Of a stretch of 64,000 nt of DNA, positions 45,872-57,634 are shown one piece after another. The position numbers and the translations under genes are program-made. Numbering within the stretch: position 1 is the first letter of the stretch; each line of letters opens with the position of its first letter. The stretch lies in the NCBI RefSeq assembly GCF_963576675.1, contig NC_088914.1, forward strand, positions 78,800,441 through 78,864,440. The letters run 5' to 3'. The stretch comes from Euphorbia lathyris (lineage: Eukaryota; Streptophyta; Magnoliopsida; Malpighiales; Euphorbiaceae). The notes beneath the pieces were generated by a model that was not told the origin of the DNA, did no database searches, and saw only the letters and a list, made by a program, of their open reading frames with translations.

Positions 45872-47107
45872 CAGGGATAGATCTACAGTAGGGGCAATGG
45901 GGGCATTTGCCCCCATTGAAATCTAGAAATCTATAAAATCCCAGGTATTAATTTTGCATTTTTTCAGTTTGCCCCAACACCAGGACGCCATTATTGAAGC
46001 TTGATTTGATTTGTTATGCTGTTGAACGAAGAAGGAGGAGATATGTTAACTTTTGTGTTCTGATTTTTATTACACAAAACAAAACGATGCCGTTCCATTT
46101 AAGTGGAACGACGTCGTTCCGTTTATTAGGAATAATAATAATAAAATAACCTAAATCTAATTCGCAGAAGTAGCACATAATCGCTTTCCATTCTACGCTC
46201 TTTCTGGATCTCTCTATATCACCACATAATCTCTAAATTTCGAATTCAAAACCCAAATTTGCAGGAGGTTTGAATGACTTCCTTTTTTCTTTTGATTAAT
46301 TTCAGAACAACTTTTTCTTCTTGGATTCGAACAATAAACAGGAGGTTCTGGTTTTAATTTTTTTTATATATATTTTGATGTTCTGTTAATCCTTATTATT
46401 TAGGAAGTGTTGTTTACTAATTTTATGTATTTTCCTTTGCTGCTGTATATTTCCTGAATGAAATTTGTTTGATGAAGATAAGAATAGAGATGAAGATATA
46501 AAGGAATTCAAAAGAATTATAAGGAATTCATAAGAGCAAGAGGAGAATAAATAATTAATTGTTTATAATTAATGGCTTATATTATAAAAAACACAGAATA
46601 AGAAGTTGAAGCCCAAACCCATAATACTTGGCTGTGAATAATTCCACGTGCAAACTTGCATGAGTTGCTAAATTTTTTTCATGTACTTTGTAAATTGCAA
46701 GAATTATATGGGTTGCTAATTTTTTTATGCATTTTGTAAATTGCAAATCTTCGGACCTTCTAGAATGAGATTTTATCTCAAGTTAGATTCTTACTGAATG
46801 ATTCTTAGTGTAAGTAAGACTTCATATTTCAACTGTGATTTAGATATTTCAATTGTTATTAAATTTTATCAATTAAGTTGGTTTGGGTGGTTAAGGATAT
46901 CAAGTTGCTTAATCTAGTGATATTGTCCGAGTTATATGCAGAAAACTTTAATTGAGAGAGTATTCACTTAAAGTGTGTTTGAGGAGTCTCGAACCGAATA
47001 ATCGAAAAAATTATCAAAAAAAAATTTTTTAATAAATTTTTGTCAATTTTTTTTACACTGTAGATATAGTTTGCCCCCACTACCTACAAATCCTGGATTC
47101 GTCCCTG
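45872..47107. mobile_element. hAT element inside the Helitron Rep gene, 1,236 bp
   Basis: Termini CAGGGATAGATC and inverse CAGGGACGAATC, with inner GGGGGCA motifs at both ends. A perfect 8-bp duplication ATAATAGA is at 45864-45871 and 47108-47115. CAGGG termini plus an 8-bp TSD define hAT. No transposase frame is seen. Confidence 0.87.
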
Positions 47108-47444
47108 ATAATAGAGACTAAGTTAAGTATGCTGAAACACATTAATGAATTGCATCCATCCTATCTTCCATTGCAATATCCTCAACTTTTTCCGCGTGGT
47201 GAATTTTGTTTAATAAGGAAAAAAATGGAAAAAGGGAAACCATAAGCATGCGTCAATTTTTTGGCTTCAGAATACAACAAAAAAATAATGATCGATCTGC
47301 AATTTTGAATGCTCGAAAGTTGTTCCAACAGTTCTTGGTTGATGCTCACATAATGATTGAAGCTGAAAGATTGTTATATATCAGACACAACCAAACAAAT
47401 CTGAGGGTTGATTTATATAAAGGTTTATTTGATGCAGTACTTAA
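47108..47444 (+). pseudogene. Helitron Rep/helicase, second part
   Basis: It continues directly after the hAT: MLKHINELHPSYLPLQYPQL, LFPRG, a frameshift, then MRQFFGFRIQ, FQQFLVDAHIMIEAERL and DLYKGLFDAVL. These are the conserved blocks before the Rep domain. It is cut by copia-B at 47445, within the block that normally reads DAVLRGD. Confidence 0.82.
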
Positions 47445-48794
47445 TGTTGAAACACCTTTCCACATAATTTTGATTTGACAAAATTGTTTAAGTGTAATTA
47501 AAAACATATTCTAAACACACTAAGTTTAAATGCTTTGATTTATTCTACTAATGTGTTTGTTCAATGTTGAGTTAAATTGATTATAAGACATAAGGATTAA
47601 AAGGCTCAAGCCCAACACAACAGTCAAAGCCCAAGTCAAACTGTTCAATGCAACTCGGCCCGCGTTCATCAAAACGGTGTCGCTGTGTACAAAACAAAAC
47701 TCAGCAAGAGAAGGATCTAGAAGACCTTCAGAGAACAACTTCGGAACGAAGCTGCTGAGTTGATTCGACAAAGCGTACAAAACAGCAGCTGGCTAAGGAA
47801 AACTTCCAGACAAAGTATTTCCACTTTGGGTAAAGTTCAGACGACACAGTATGCAGTCTAGTTGACTTTACCATAAAAGGAGAGACACTATGCCGAGCTG
47901 ACCAAAAGCTGACCGAGGACAGAAGATACACAAATCTGATTGGCCGAGAGCTCTGAGCAAGTCAGGATGACAATGACAGGAAGCCGTTTCCCTCCAACGG
48001 TTATTTCGAAATTCGAAATGACCGATGCCTCAAGACGTCTCTATAAATAGTGCCATCAGAAGCTTCATTCAACACAGAACTTGATCAAGCCATTACGCTG
48101 ACCAAATTTCTACACAAGTTCTGCAAGCAAGAAGCAAAGCAATCTTACACTACATTTCATATATTTGTGTAAAAGTCTAGAGTGATTATTTAATCATCTA
48201 AGGTGTCTTAGCATTCATTGTTTAGGACAAACACTTATCATTTCTAGAGATTAGAAAGGAGAGGCTGAGTACTCGGTCATAGTACTCAGCAAGAGATTAG
48301 GATTGAGTAGAGGTATAGAGGAATGTACTCTTGTTATACTCAGTTGCTAAGATTGTAAAAGGTTTGAGGCTCTACCTTTAAAGAGCTCAGTGGAGGATTC
48401 GAAATCTCAGAACGTGTTCCGGGGACAGGACGTAGGCTTAGAAGAAGCCGAACCTGGATAAATCTGCTGAGTAACGTATTTCTTACCTTAAACTCCTTAT
48501 ATATATTGCTTGCTTAAATAACCAAAATCTGACCAAGTAAAGAGGTCAAGCTGAGTTGTGCGCATCGAACATCTGAGCTCAGGAATAGACTTTAAGTGCT
48601 ATCTCCTGACTCAAGTCAAGAAACTGACCTAGTCACCAGTTGACTAAGCCAGTATCTTACTGATCACTCAGCGCCGCTGTTAAAACCTTTGCTCTTAAGA
48701 AAAAAAGTTTGCCCAAACTTAAGAAAAAGTTTAAATAATTCCTAACCCCCCCCCCCCCTTGGAACTATACTTGCAACGTTATAAGGGACCAACA
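47445..48794 (+). repeat. 5' LTR of copia-B
   Basis: It starts TGTTGAAACACC and ends GGGACCAACA. TATAAATA at 48042-48049 is preceded by TTTCGAAATTCGAAA. A run of C residues near 48747-48758 is longer than in the 3' LTR. Confidence 0.93.
48042..48049 (+). promoter_or_regulatory. TATA box of the copia-B 5' LTR
   Basis: TATAAATA in CTCTATAAATAGTGCC. The upstream block CCGTTTCCCTCCAACGG plus TTTCGAAATTCGAAA is also found at the same place in the copia-A LTRs, which otherwise diverge. Confidence 0.7.
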
Positions 48795-48810
48795 AGTGGT
48801 ATCAGAGCCT
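48795..48810 (+). other. Primer binding site of copia-B (initiator Met tRNA)
   Basis: AGTGGTATCAGAGCCT directly after the 5' LTR contains TGGTATCAGAGC. Confidence 0.93.
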
Positions 48811-48856
48811 AAAAGCTCACTGTAAAAGGTCTAACAACCTTGAGCTGATCCCTACC

Positions 48857-50596
48857 ATGGGCGAAAACAATACTCGGTTTCTCCCAGGAAACCAAACAAC
48901 TCAGATACTGCCTGAGGGGCTGTCCATCACTCGGCCTCCCCTATTCTTCGGGTCTAACTATACCTTCTGGAAGAATAGGATGAAAAATTTCATTCAGGCT
49001 ACAAATATGAGTGCCTGGCTATCTATAGTTCAAGGCCCATTTGTACCTGTCGAAGTTGTGGCTGGCCAAATAGTTGTAAAAGCTGAGGCCAAATGGACAG
49101 AGGATGATCTTAAGAAGCTTTAAAATCACGCTTCGGCTATCAATATGCTTCACTGTGCGCTCGATGCTGCAGAATATAATAAAATCTCAGGTTGTGAGTC
49201 GGCGCAAGAGATCTGGAAAAAGCTGGAAGTCACCTACGAGGGAACCAATAAAGTAAAGGAGTCCAAGGTGAATTAGCAGATGAGACTGTACGAGCTGTTC
49301 GAGATGAACAATGATGAGGGCATTTCAGACATGAATGCAAGGTTTACCAACATCATTAATGAGCTCAAGAGACTTGGGAAAATCTTCACTGAGGAAGAAC
49401 AAGTCAAAAAGATACTCAGGAGTCTTCCTAAAGACTGGCAAGCAAAGAAGACCGCTGTTGAGGAAGCTCAGGATTTAACCACCTACAAATATGACGAACT
49501 CATCGGCTCGTTGCTGACCCATGAGATATCTATGAAAAACTTCGAGGTGAAGGAAAAATCTGAAGACAAGAAGCAGAAGTCTCTTGTCATGAAAGCTGAC
49601 TCCACTAATGGGAGCTCAACTGATGACGAGGAGATGGCTATGTTCACAAGGAAGATGAAAAGGCTATTCAGGAAGAATGACAAATATTCTAAGAAGCCTT
49701 ACAGAAAGTTTGATAAGTATAAAGCTGACTCAAGCGACAGCAAATACAAAAAGGACAGCTCAAAGCCCATTACATGCTTTGAGTGCCATCAAACTGGCCA
49801 TATTAAGTCAAGCTGCCCCACACTGAGGAAAGACAAGAAGAGCGGCAAGAAGGCAATGGTGGCTACATGGAGCGACAGTGATGAGTCTTCATCTACAGAA
49901 GCTGAGGCCACCGAGTCAGCAAAGATATGCTTCATGGCTGACGAACTTGCTGAGCCGTGCGTCTCTGAGCATGCTGACCCATCCGTCGCATCAGATGATG
50001 AGGAGCAATCAAATGAGGTAATTAATCTTCCCCAGCTCAGAAATGATATGGTTAATGCCCTGCGTGATCTCTACACACTTGTCAAGAAGTGTAATAAGAA
50101 AGTTAGAGCACTCAGCAGGCGCTGTGACGAAGTGGAAGAGGTCAAGCTGAGTGACCTCAGATTCCTTCTTCAGGACAATTCAACTCTGCATGATAACATG
50201 AAGATCATACACGAGTCTGTCTCTGAAGTCCAATCAGTTTCAAAGAAACTGAGAAAGGACGTCACAACTATCCAGAACCAATTAAAGGTTCCAAATAAAA
50301 GAAACATTCCTCTGAGAACTCAGTACCATGGTACTCAGCAGAGATGGAATCCCCAGCGAAAAGTCCAGTGTGACTTTTGTAGGAAGAAAGGACACACCAC
50401 TAAGGTGTGCTGGCACGCTCAGCACTGGGGTGCTGACAAGTCAGTGAAACATCCTAAACAGTAGGTCAGCTGTGACTTCTGTGGAAAGAATGGCCATACT
50501 GTCCAAGTATGTTGCCATAAAATAAAATATGATGCTTTACCTGTTGCACCTAACAAGCAAGGAACCAAAAAGAATTGGGTACCTAAAAGTAACTAG
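48857..50596 (+). pseudogene. Copia-B gag with three in-frame stops
   Basis: The frame of 580 codons begins MGENNTRFLPGN. Stops are TAA 49121-49123 (Gln CAA in copia-A), TAG 49274-49276 (Gln CAG in copia-A) and TAG 50462-50464 (Lys AAG in copia-A). The long intact stretch 49280-50461 carries zinc knuckles CFECHQTGHIKSSC and CDFCRKKGHTTKVC; a third, CDFCGKNGHTVQVC, follows the last stop. The gag stop TAG at 50594-50596 is 5 bp before the pol ATG, which lies in a different frame. Pol would therefore need reinitiation, frameshift or splicing. Confidence 0.88.
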
Positions 50597-50601
50597 TTAC
50601 A

Positions 50602-53600
50602 ATGCAGGTAAGCCTGAGATGTGCCGAGAAGTCAAAGATGTGGTATATTGACAGCGCATGCTCGAGGCATATGACTGGTGATGAAACTCAGTTCATCACG
50701 TTTGAGCGTAAACGAGGAGGAAGTGTAAGTTTTGGAGACAACAAGAATGGTAAGATAGTAGGGTCAGGAACCATTGGAGGTAATCCTACTATTGAATCTG
50801 TCTCCCTAGTCAGCGGACTCAAATATAACTTACTCAGCGTAGCTCAGCTATGTGACAATGGGAGAAAAGTTATATTTGATGCTACTGGATGTAAAATATA
50901 CGAGGGTGAATCAAATGAGTTAATTTTAACTGCCCCTCGCATAGATAATGTCTTTATGCTAGACTTAGAGAAAAAGTTTTCAAAAACTGTATGCTTAGTA
51001 TCAAAGGAAGAAAATTCCTGGCTATGGCACAGGAGACTTGGTCATGTAAGCATGGACCTCCTGGCCAAATTAGCAAGAAAGCAATTGGTTGAGGGACTGC
51101 CTGAACTTAAATTTGAAAAAGATCAATTATGCCACGCTTGCCAAGCTGGAAAACAAACCAAACAATCTTTTCACAGCAAAAATATTGTCTCAACTAAGCG
51201 TCCGTTAGAGTTACTACACTTGGATCTCTTCGGTCCAGTCCAGCCGCTGAGTCTGGGTGGAAGAAGATTTTCCTTGGTCATTGTAGATGACTTCTCTCGG
51301 TACACGTGGGTCATCTTGCTGAGTAGCAAGGATGAGACCTTTGAGACATTTTCAAATTTGGTTAGAAAAATTGAAAATGATAAAGACCTAAAATTAGCTC
51401 ACATCCGTAGCGATAATGGTGGAGAATTCAAAAACCAAAAGTTTGTTGAATTATGTGAAGCCAGCGGCATTGACCACAACTTTTCTGCTCCTAGAACACC
51501 TCAACAAAATGGGGTTGTTGAAAGGAAGAACAGAACTCTGGTTGAAATAGCCAGGACAATGCTGGATGAGCATAGGCTTCTAAAGTATTTTTGGGGAGAG
51601 GCTGTCAACACAGCGTGCTATATTCTTAATACGGCTCTAGTTAGACCTATATTAAAGAAAACCCCCTATGAACTTTGGAAAGGACGAAAGCCCAATATTG
51701 GATACTTTCGTGCCTTTGGCTGTAAATGTTTTATTTTAAATACCAAAGATAGCTTAGCAAAGTTTGATTCAAAAGCTGACGAGGCTATCTTTCTAGGTTA
51801 CTCAACAAACAACAAAGCATACAGAGTTTTTAATAAACGAACTCAAGTTTTAGAAGAGTCAGTACATGTTGAGTTCGACGAAACTAACCTTGCAGGTAGA
51901 TACCAGCCGCTGACCGAGGATGATCCACACTCAGTAACCACTGACCAAGAACCAGCTACTGAGTCATTCACTAAAAGGCTGACCAAGAGTAAGAGTGAGC
52001 CTAAGATTACTTTCACTGACCCATCTACTTCTGCAGAGATTGTTGAAACACAGACAGCACAAGACATAAATCTACCTAAAGAGATAAGGATTCCAAGAGG
52101 GCACTCAGAGAGTGCAATCTTTGATTCTGCTGGGAATACCCTGATGACAAGGAATCAACTCAGGAAGTACCTCAGCAATGTAGCCTTCGTGTCAGTTCAA
52201 GAACCGAAGAATTTCGCTGAAGCTGAGTACGATGAATTTTGGATGATCGCAATGCAAGAGGAGCTCAATCAATTCAGAAGAAACGATGTATGGGAGCTAG
52301 TGTCTCATCCAAAGAGTCAGAAGACCATTGGAACAAGATGGGTCTTCAGAAACAAGATGGATGAACAAGGGAACGTGGTCAGAAACAAAGCAAGACTTGT
52401 AGCTCAGGGCTACAGTCAGCAAGAAGGTATTGACTACGGTGAGACCTTTGCCCCAGTGGCAAGGCTAGAGGCAATTAGAATTCTATGTGCATATGCATCT
52501 TACATGAACTTTAAATTATTCCAAATGGATGTCAAAAGTGCATTTCTTAATGGAGTTATAAACGAGGAGGTTTATGTTAATCAACCTCCAGGTTTTGAGG
52601 ACCCTAAATTCCCAAACCACGTTTATAAACTCAAAAAGGCTCTGTACGACCTCAAGCAAGCACCACGTGCTTGGTATGAGAGGCTGACCAGTTTCCTGCT
52701 GACTAGAAATTACGTCAGAGGCAAAGCTGATACAACCTTATTCATTAAGAGAAAGGGTAAAGATACCCTGCTGGCCCAAATTTATGTTGATGATATAATA
52801 TTTGGTGCAACTAACGAATCAATATGCAAGGAGTTTAGCAAACAAATGCATACTGAGTTTGAAATGTCCATGATGGGAGAACTCAACTTCTTCCTCGGTC
52901 TTCAAATTAAACAAGGAAAGAATGGCATCTTCATCAGTCAAGCCAAATATGCCAAGGAGATATTAAAGAAATATGACTTGGAAAATTGCAAGCCAATATC
53001 CACTCCTATGGGCACTGACACTGTCCTCTGCGCTGACGAGAATGGTAAGTCAGTAGACAGCAAATTATATCAAGGTATGATAGGCTCTCTACTTTACTTA
53101 ACAGCCAGTAGACCGGACATTCAGTTTTCAGTATGCTACTGTGCTAGATATCAATCTAACCCTAAGGAATCTCATTACATTGCTGTAAAAAGAATCCTTA
53201 GATATTTGCAAAGCTCAGTGAATGCAGGTTTATGGTATCCTAATACTCATGATTTCACACTCATCGGATACACTGACGCTGACTATGGACGGGATAAGCT
53301 GGAACGTAAAAGCACCTCTGGAGGATGTCACTTCTTAGGAAGCTGTCTTGTATCCTGGTTCAGCAAAAAGTAGGCTTCAGTAGCCTTGTCTACCACTGAA
53401 GCTGAGTACATTGCTGCTGGTCACTGTGTTGCTCAAGTCCTATGGATTAAGCAACAACTTGAAGACTATGGTGTTCAAACAAAGACAATTGAAGTCAAAT
53501 GTGACAACAAAAGTGCAATTGATCTTTCAAAGAACCCAATTCAACACAGCAGAATGAAGCATATCAGCATCAGACATCACTTCATTAGAGATCATGTACT

Positions 53601-53727
53601 CAAGGGAGAGATCAAGCTGACCTTTGTCCCAACGGACGAGCAGCTTGCGGATATCTTCACGAAGCCACTGGCCCGTGAGCAGTTCAGTATACTGAGAGAA
53701 GCTATTGGTATGTTTAATCCTCTTTAG
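50602..53727 (+). pseudogene. Copia-B pol: protease, integrase, RT, RNase H (one stop)
   Basis: 1,041 codons plus stop. The protease motif is [13 protein letters not shown] (residues 13-25), with Ala in place of the usual Gly of DSG. The integrase zinc site is LWHRRLGH...CHAC (about 141-182), with catalytic [14 protein letters not shown] and NGVVERKN all present. RT has [10 protein letters not shown] and YVDD at residues 728-731. RNase H has TEAEYIAAG and CDNKSAIDL, with C-terminal HISIRHHFIRDHV. TAG at 53371-53373 replaces the Gln (CAG) seen in copia-A and separates RNase H from RT. Integrase-before-RT order defines Ty1/copia. Confidence 0.92.
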
Positions 53728-54083
53728 TAAATTCCTGAACTAAATGAATTTGCATGCTGAGTGAATTACTATGCTGAATGATTGTTTTTGTTGAGTACTC
53801 ATTGAAATTAATTGAACAGCAAATACTGAGTAAATTTGCACACTGAGTAAGTTAGTTTAAACTTAGAAATAATCCCTTTATGCAATACTAACCACTCAGA
53901 ATATGAAACGCTTAGTATTCTAAACGCTGAGTGTTAGATCCGTTGCACTTAATGCTTAAGCACGCGAATAGCCACCTAGGATGACGTATGCGCCGAATGT
54001 GTCATAAAAGCCAGGATTCTTGTCGGTTGACAATCCCAAGGCAAAACTGACACATGGATTCGTTAAGATCCACACTCCACCGC

Positions 54084-54091
54084 TATAAATA
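54084..54091 (+). promoter_or_regulatory. TATA box upstream of copia-B ORF3
   Basis: TATAAATA in CACCGCTATAAATAATGGG, 105-112 bp before ATG 54196. The leader between them is pyrimidine/adenine-rich, as in a plant 5' UTR. Conserved in position with copia-A 15522-15529. Confidence 0.6.
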
Positions 54092-54195
54092 ATGGGTAAA
54101 TCCCCATTGTTATCTTCTTTACATCTACCGAATTCTAAGGCAAAGAAAGCTTTCTCTCTAAAAACTCTCAAAGCTTCCAAATGCATTCTTCAACT

Positions 54196-57090
54196 ATGAT
54201 TAAAGTTACCTTCAACATCTCCGGTGCTGGCCACTCTAAGCCCAGCTCCGATGAAACTTCCAGGTAAACCTCTGTGCCGGAATCTACCAAGGTCACCTCG
54301 CCGAGCAAAGGAAAAACTGGCCAAACCTCCTCTGGTAAGGGAAAGCCTGAAAAAGTCAGGACCTATTCAAAGGTCTTCGAAAACGTCCGAGAATGGAAGG
54401 TTGAGCCCTCAAGATGGGTATCTGAAGCATTCGTACAAACCGAACAACCCTTTTGTGAGTGGATTTCACAGAATGGATGGACTGAACTGTTTTCAATTAG
54501 GGATCCCACCTATCCTGACCTTGTAAAGGAGTTTTACCACAACCTCCGCATTGCTGATGATAACCAGGACTACCTGGTAACCGTGGTGAAAGAGAAAACC
54601 ATCTTCATCAACCCTCTCTACCTAGGGAATCTGCTCAAGTTAAAAACTGAGGGAGCAAGGCTAAGGAGATCTAGAGATCAGGATGGTACTGGGTACGAGG
54701 TCAACTTCTGTAAACCTGCAGGCCACTCAGGAGAAGTTTCAGCTTCATCTATGGGTCAGCACCAGAAGATGGCTCATTATCTTCTGAGTTATTTTATCTA
54801 CCCCAAGATTAACTGCACCACCTCAGCAACAAACTTCGAGCAATGCTTCATCTGGCATATACTGACGTACAAGCTGATCAACATGCCAGTATTCCTCATT
54901 GCTGGCTTCCAAAGGAGTTCCGGAACTCTAAGGCTAGGATCACTCATCACCAGGATCCTCATTGATCATCAGATAGACCTGACTGATGAAGTACAAGCTA
55001 AAGGATCTGAGATCACAGCAGCTTCGCTGAGAGCGTTGAAGTTCGGTCAGCCTCTGAAGAAAGGAAAAGCTGCTGCTGCTGCTGCTGGACAAGCTAAGGA
55101 AACAGTTGCTCCGCAGAAAGGGAGAAGAACTAAGGCCCCCGCTTCTCGTAAGAGGAAAGTTGTTGAGACTCCTTCACATGATACTGAGTCTCCAGCTAAG
55201 AAGCAAAAGTCAGCTGGTACTAAGGGTCAGGAGAGACCTAAGTCAGCTGAGAAAAGGAACAGGCAAGATGAGCCTAAAACTGAGGACAGAACAGATGCTG
55301 ATGTGCAACCTCAGAAGAAACACAAGTCTTCTACACTGACTCCCCTCGATGCTATCCCTACTAACATTGTTGTGCCTGGTGACTCTCACTACACACAGTG
55401 TTTAGGAACTGTCTCTGAGGAACAAGAAGAAGAAGTGCGTCTGGACGACCAGTTTATTACACAAGTTGAGGAAGAACTAGATGGTGATAGTTCAGAAGAT
55501 GATGAAGAAGAAGAGGCCAGCGGTCAGGATGACGCTGAGGATGATGAGGAAACAACCAGTGAGGTTGCAGCTGAGCAAGCCCATACTGTGTTGGCTGCTG
55601 GAGAAGAACAAGAACTTGACCAACACAATGTCGATCAAGTCCAAGTAAAAGCTGACCAGCTTAATAGTGAGCAACAAGAATCTTCTCCATCTCACTCAGG
55701 AGAGTCTATACAGGCTGACAATCCTCCTAGAAAAAGAAGGTTGGTTAAGGCATGTGAGAAGACAGTCAGTGAGCCTCCTGTACAACCACCAACTCTTCCT
55801 GACTTCGCCATTCAACAATCAACCAAAGACCCTTCTGCCCTAAAACTCAGATTTGTTGGTAGAAAACCTGCGGCATCCATCGAAAAACAAGCCTCTGTTT
55901 CTTCCCAACAGGAACATGCCGACCAAAATGCCTCTGTCACCTCAACAAGTCAGGTTGAGGCGATTACTGTCAATACTGTCCATCCAAGCATTATGCTGAA
56001 TCCAAACGTATCTGCCCCCGTCAGCACTGACAGTATTCGAACTTCTACTTCTCCACTCAACAACTCTGCCAATCACTCAACCATCCCAGAAACTCAAGTG
56101 CAGATTGGAACCACACTTCCAGTCACTGACCAGGTTATCCCACTATCTCCTCTTCCAACCGGTCATACTGACGACCCAAATGAAGGATCTCTAAGCTACT
56201 TGAATGTCACTGAGTCTGGCAAACGCATCATCGACTCAGTACAAACCTTGATCAAAGACCTTCAACACTCCTCTACTCCTGCTGCTGGGTCTTCTAATGT
56301 AGAGACTACTCAGCTCTCCCAAGTAACTCAGCTTCTAAACGAAGTTAAGGGATTTAAGGACTTGCTGAGTATCATCATTTCCTATCAAGGACAGCAAGCT
56401 AAGTAGGATTCCATTGCCAAGCTGGCAGAGATCCAACTGACAACCGTTCAACACTTAAACGCTCTACAACAACAAGTTCATAACCTGTCAGCTGCGAACC
56501 AAGGCTATGCAACCTCTGCTGAAGTCAAGATGCTCTTCGCTCAGCTTCACACCGAGCAACTCAAGACCAATGAGCAGATGGTCTCGTACTCTCAGTGCTC
56601 AGTAGAGCAAATTGGTGAGGCTGTTCGATTGTTGAATCTGAACAAGCAAGAGATGGACACTGACGCTATGAAACAGAATGAAATGCTGTCCATCACCAGA
56701 CAAACCTTCAACCATATTCGTCATAGCAATATTCAGCGTCAGTACTTTGACACATACTTACTCAAAACATTCCACCAAGTCATTGTTGGCCTGACCGATG
56801 CACTTACATGGATAGGCAAATCTCAAGCCTTCACAGTTAGTATGATCAGCGCTGCCGAACTCAATATTCTAGCTGAAGTCTCAGATCAGGGAGTTGCTAC
56901 TTTTGATGGAGTCAATGAAAGCGCTGACAGACTTAAAGCACTATCCAACGAACTGACCAGGGTCGTCTTAACCGACAGCTTTAGGATTCCTCCTCCCGAT
57001 GCTGACAAAACGGGGGAGAAAGAACAAGCGAGAACACAACCTCGAACACATCATGGATCTAGTCAATCCCAACAAAAGAAAAAGAAATAG
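54196..57090 (+). pseudogene. Copia-B third ORF downstream of pol (964 codons, two internal stops)
   Basis: It starts MIKVTFNISGAG and is one frame to 57090. A TAA lies between 54262 and 54270, and TAG at 56404-56406 stands where copia-A has Gln. The 710-residue open part (54274-56406) holds the domain PFCEWISQNGWTELF, YPDLVKEFYHNL, MAHYLLSYFIYPKINC and MPVFLIAGFQRSSGTLRLG, then a Lys-rich segment with RKRKV, a long acidic stretch and a Ser/Thr/Pro-rich part. The C-terminal piece (56530-57090) is helical. No transmembrane segment. Its function is unknown; retention in two diverged subfamilies suggests selection. Confidence 0.78.
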
Positions 57091-57536
57091 ATATAGGCTA
57101 GCTCAGTATAGACTAAGCATGATGTAATCTATATGCCCTGTCTTTAATTGTTGGTAAACACTGACTATCGATATCAATATATCATACCTGCATCTTTCAT
57201 TCTATTCCTGAGTTATGATATATGTCGTTGTGTGTTGTGTATTATGTATCTTCAATTAAATCAGCTATGTTTAATACTTATAAAAACTTATTGATTGAAC
57301 CAAATGCTGATAACATGTTTGACACTGACCTATATGTGCATAAAACATTGCCTTATAAAACTCATTGAACAACAAATTACTCAGCGCCCTCTGAATGATA
57401 AAACCTTCCGCTTAAACACTGAGTAGAATAGAATATGTTCCATGAGCTGACCTATATCTGAACAACTGACCTTAGACTTACTCGATTAAACCTTTAAATG
57501 TTTAGAGTAAAACTAAGTCAGTAGCTCAACCCTTAC

Positions 57537-57634
57537 GGGGGAGTTTGCTAAGTTATATTAGGTCAACTATCATGGGGGAGCTCAACACTGAGTTCCTCGC
57601 TGAATAGTTTTGCCAACATCAAAATGGGAGAGTT
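57537..57634 (+). other. Repeated polypurine tracts of copia-B
   Basis: GGGGGAG-type tracts at 57537-57543 and 57574-57580, and AAAATGGGAGAGTT abutting the 3' LTR (57621-57634). Same three-tract arrangement as copia-A. Confidence 0.7.
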
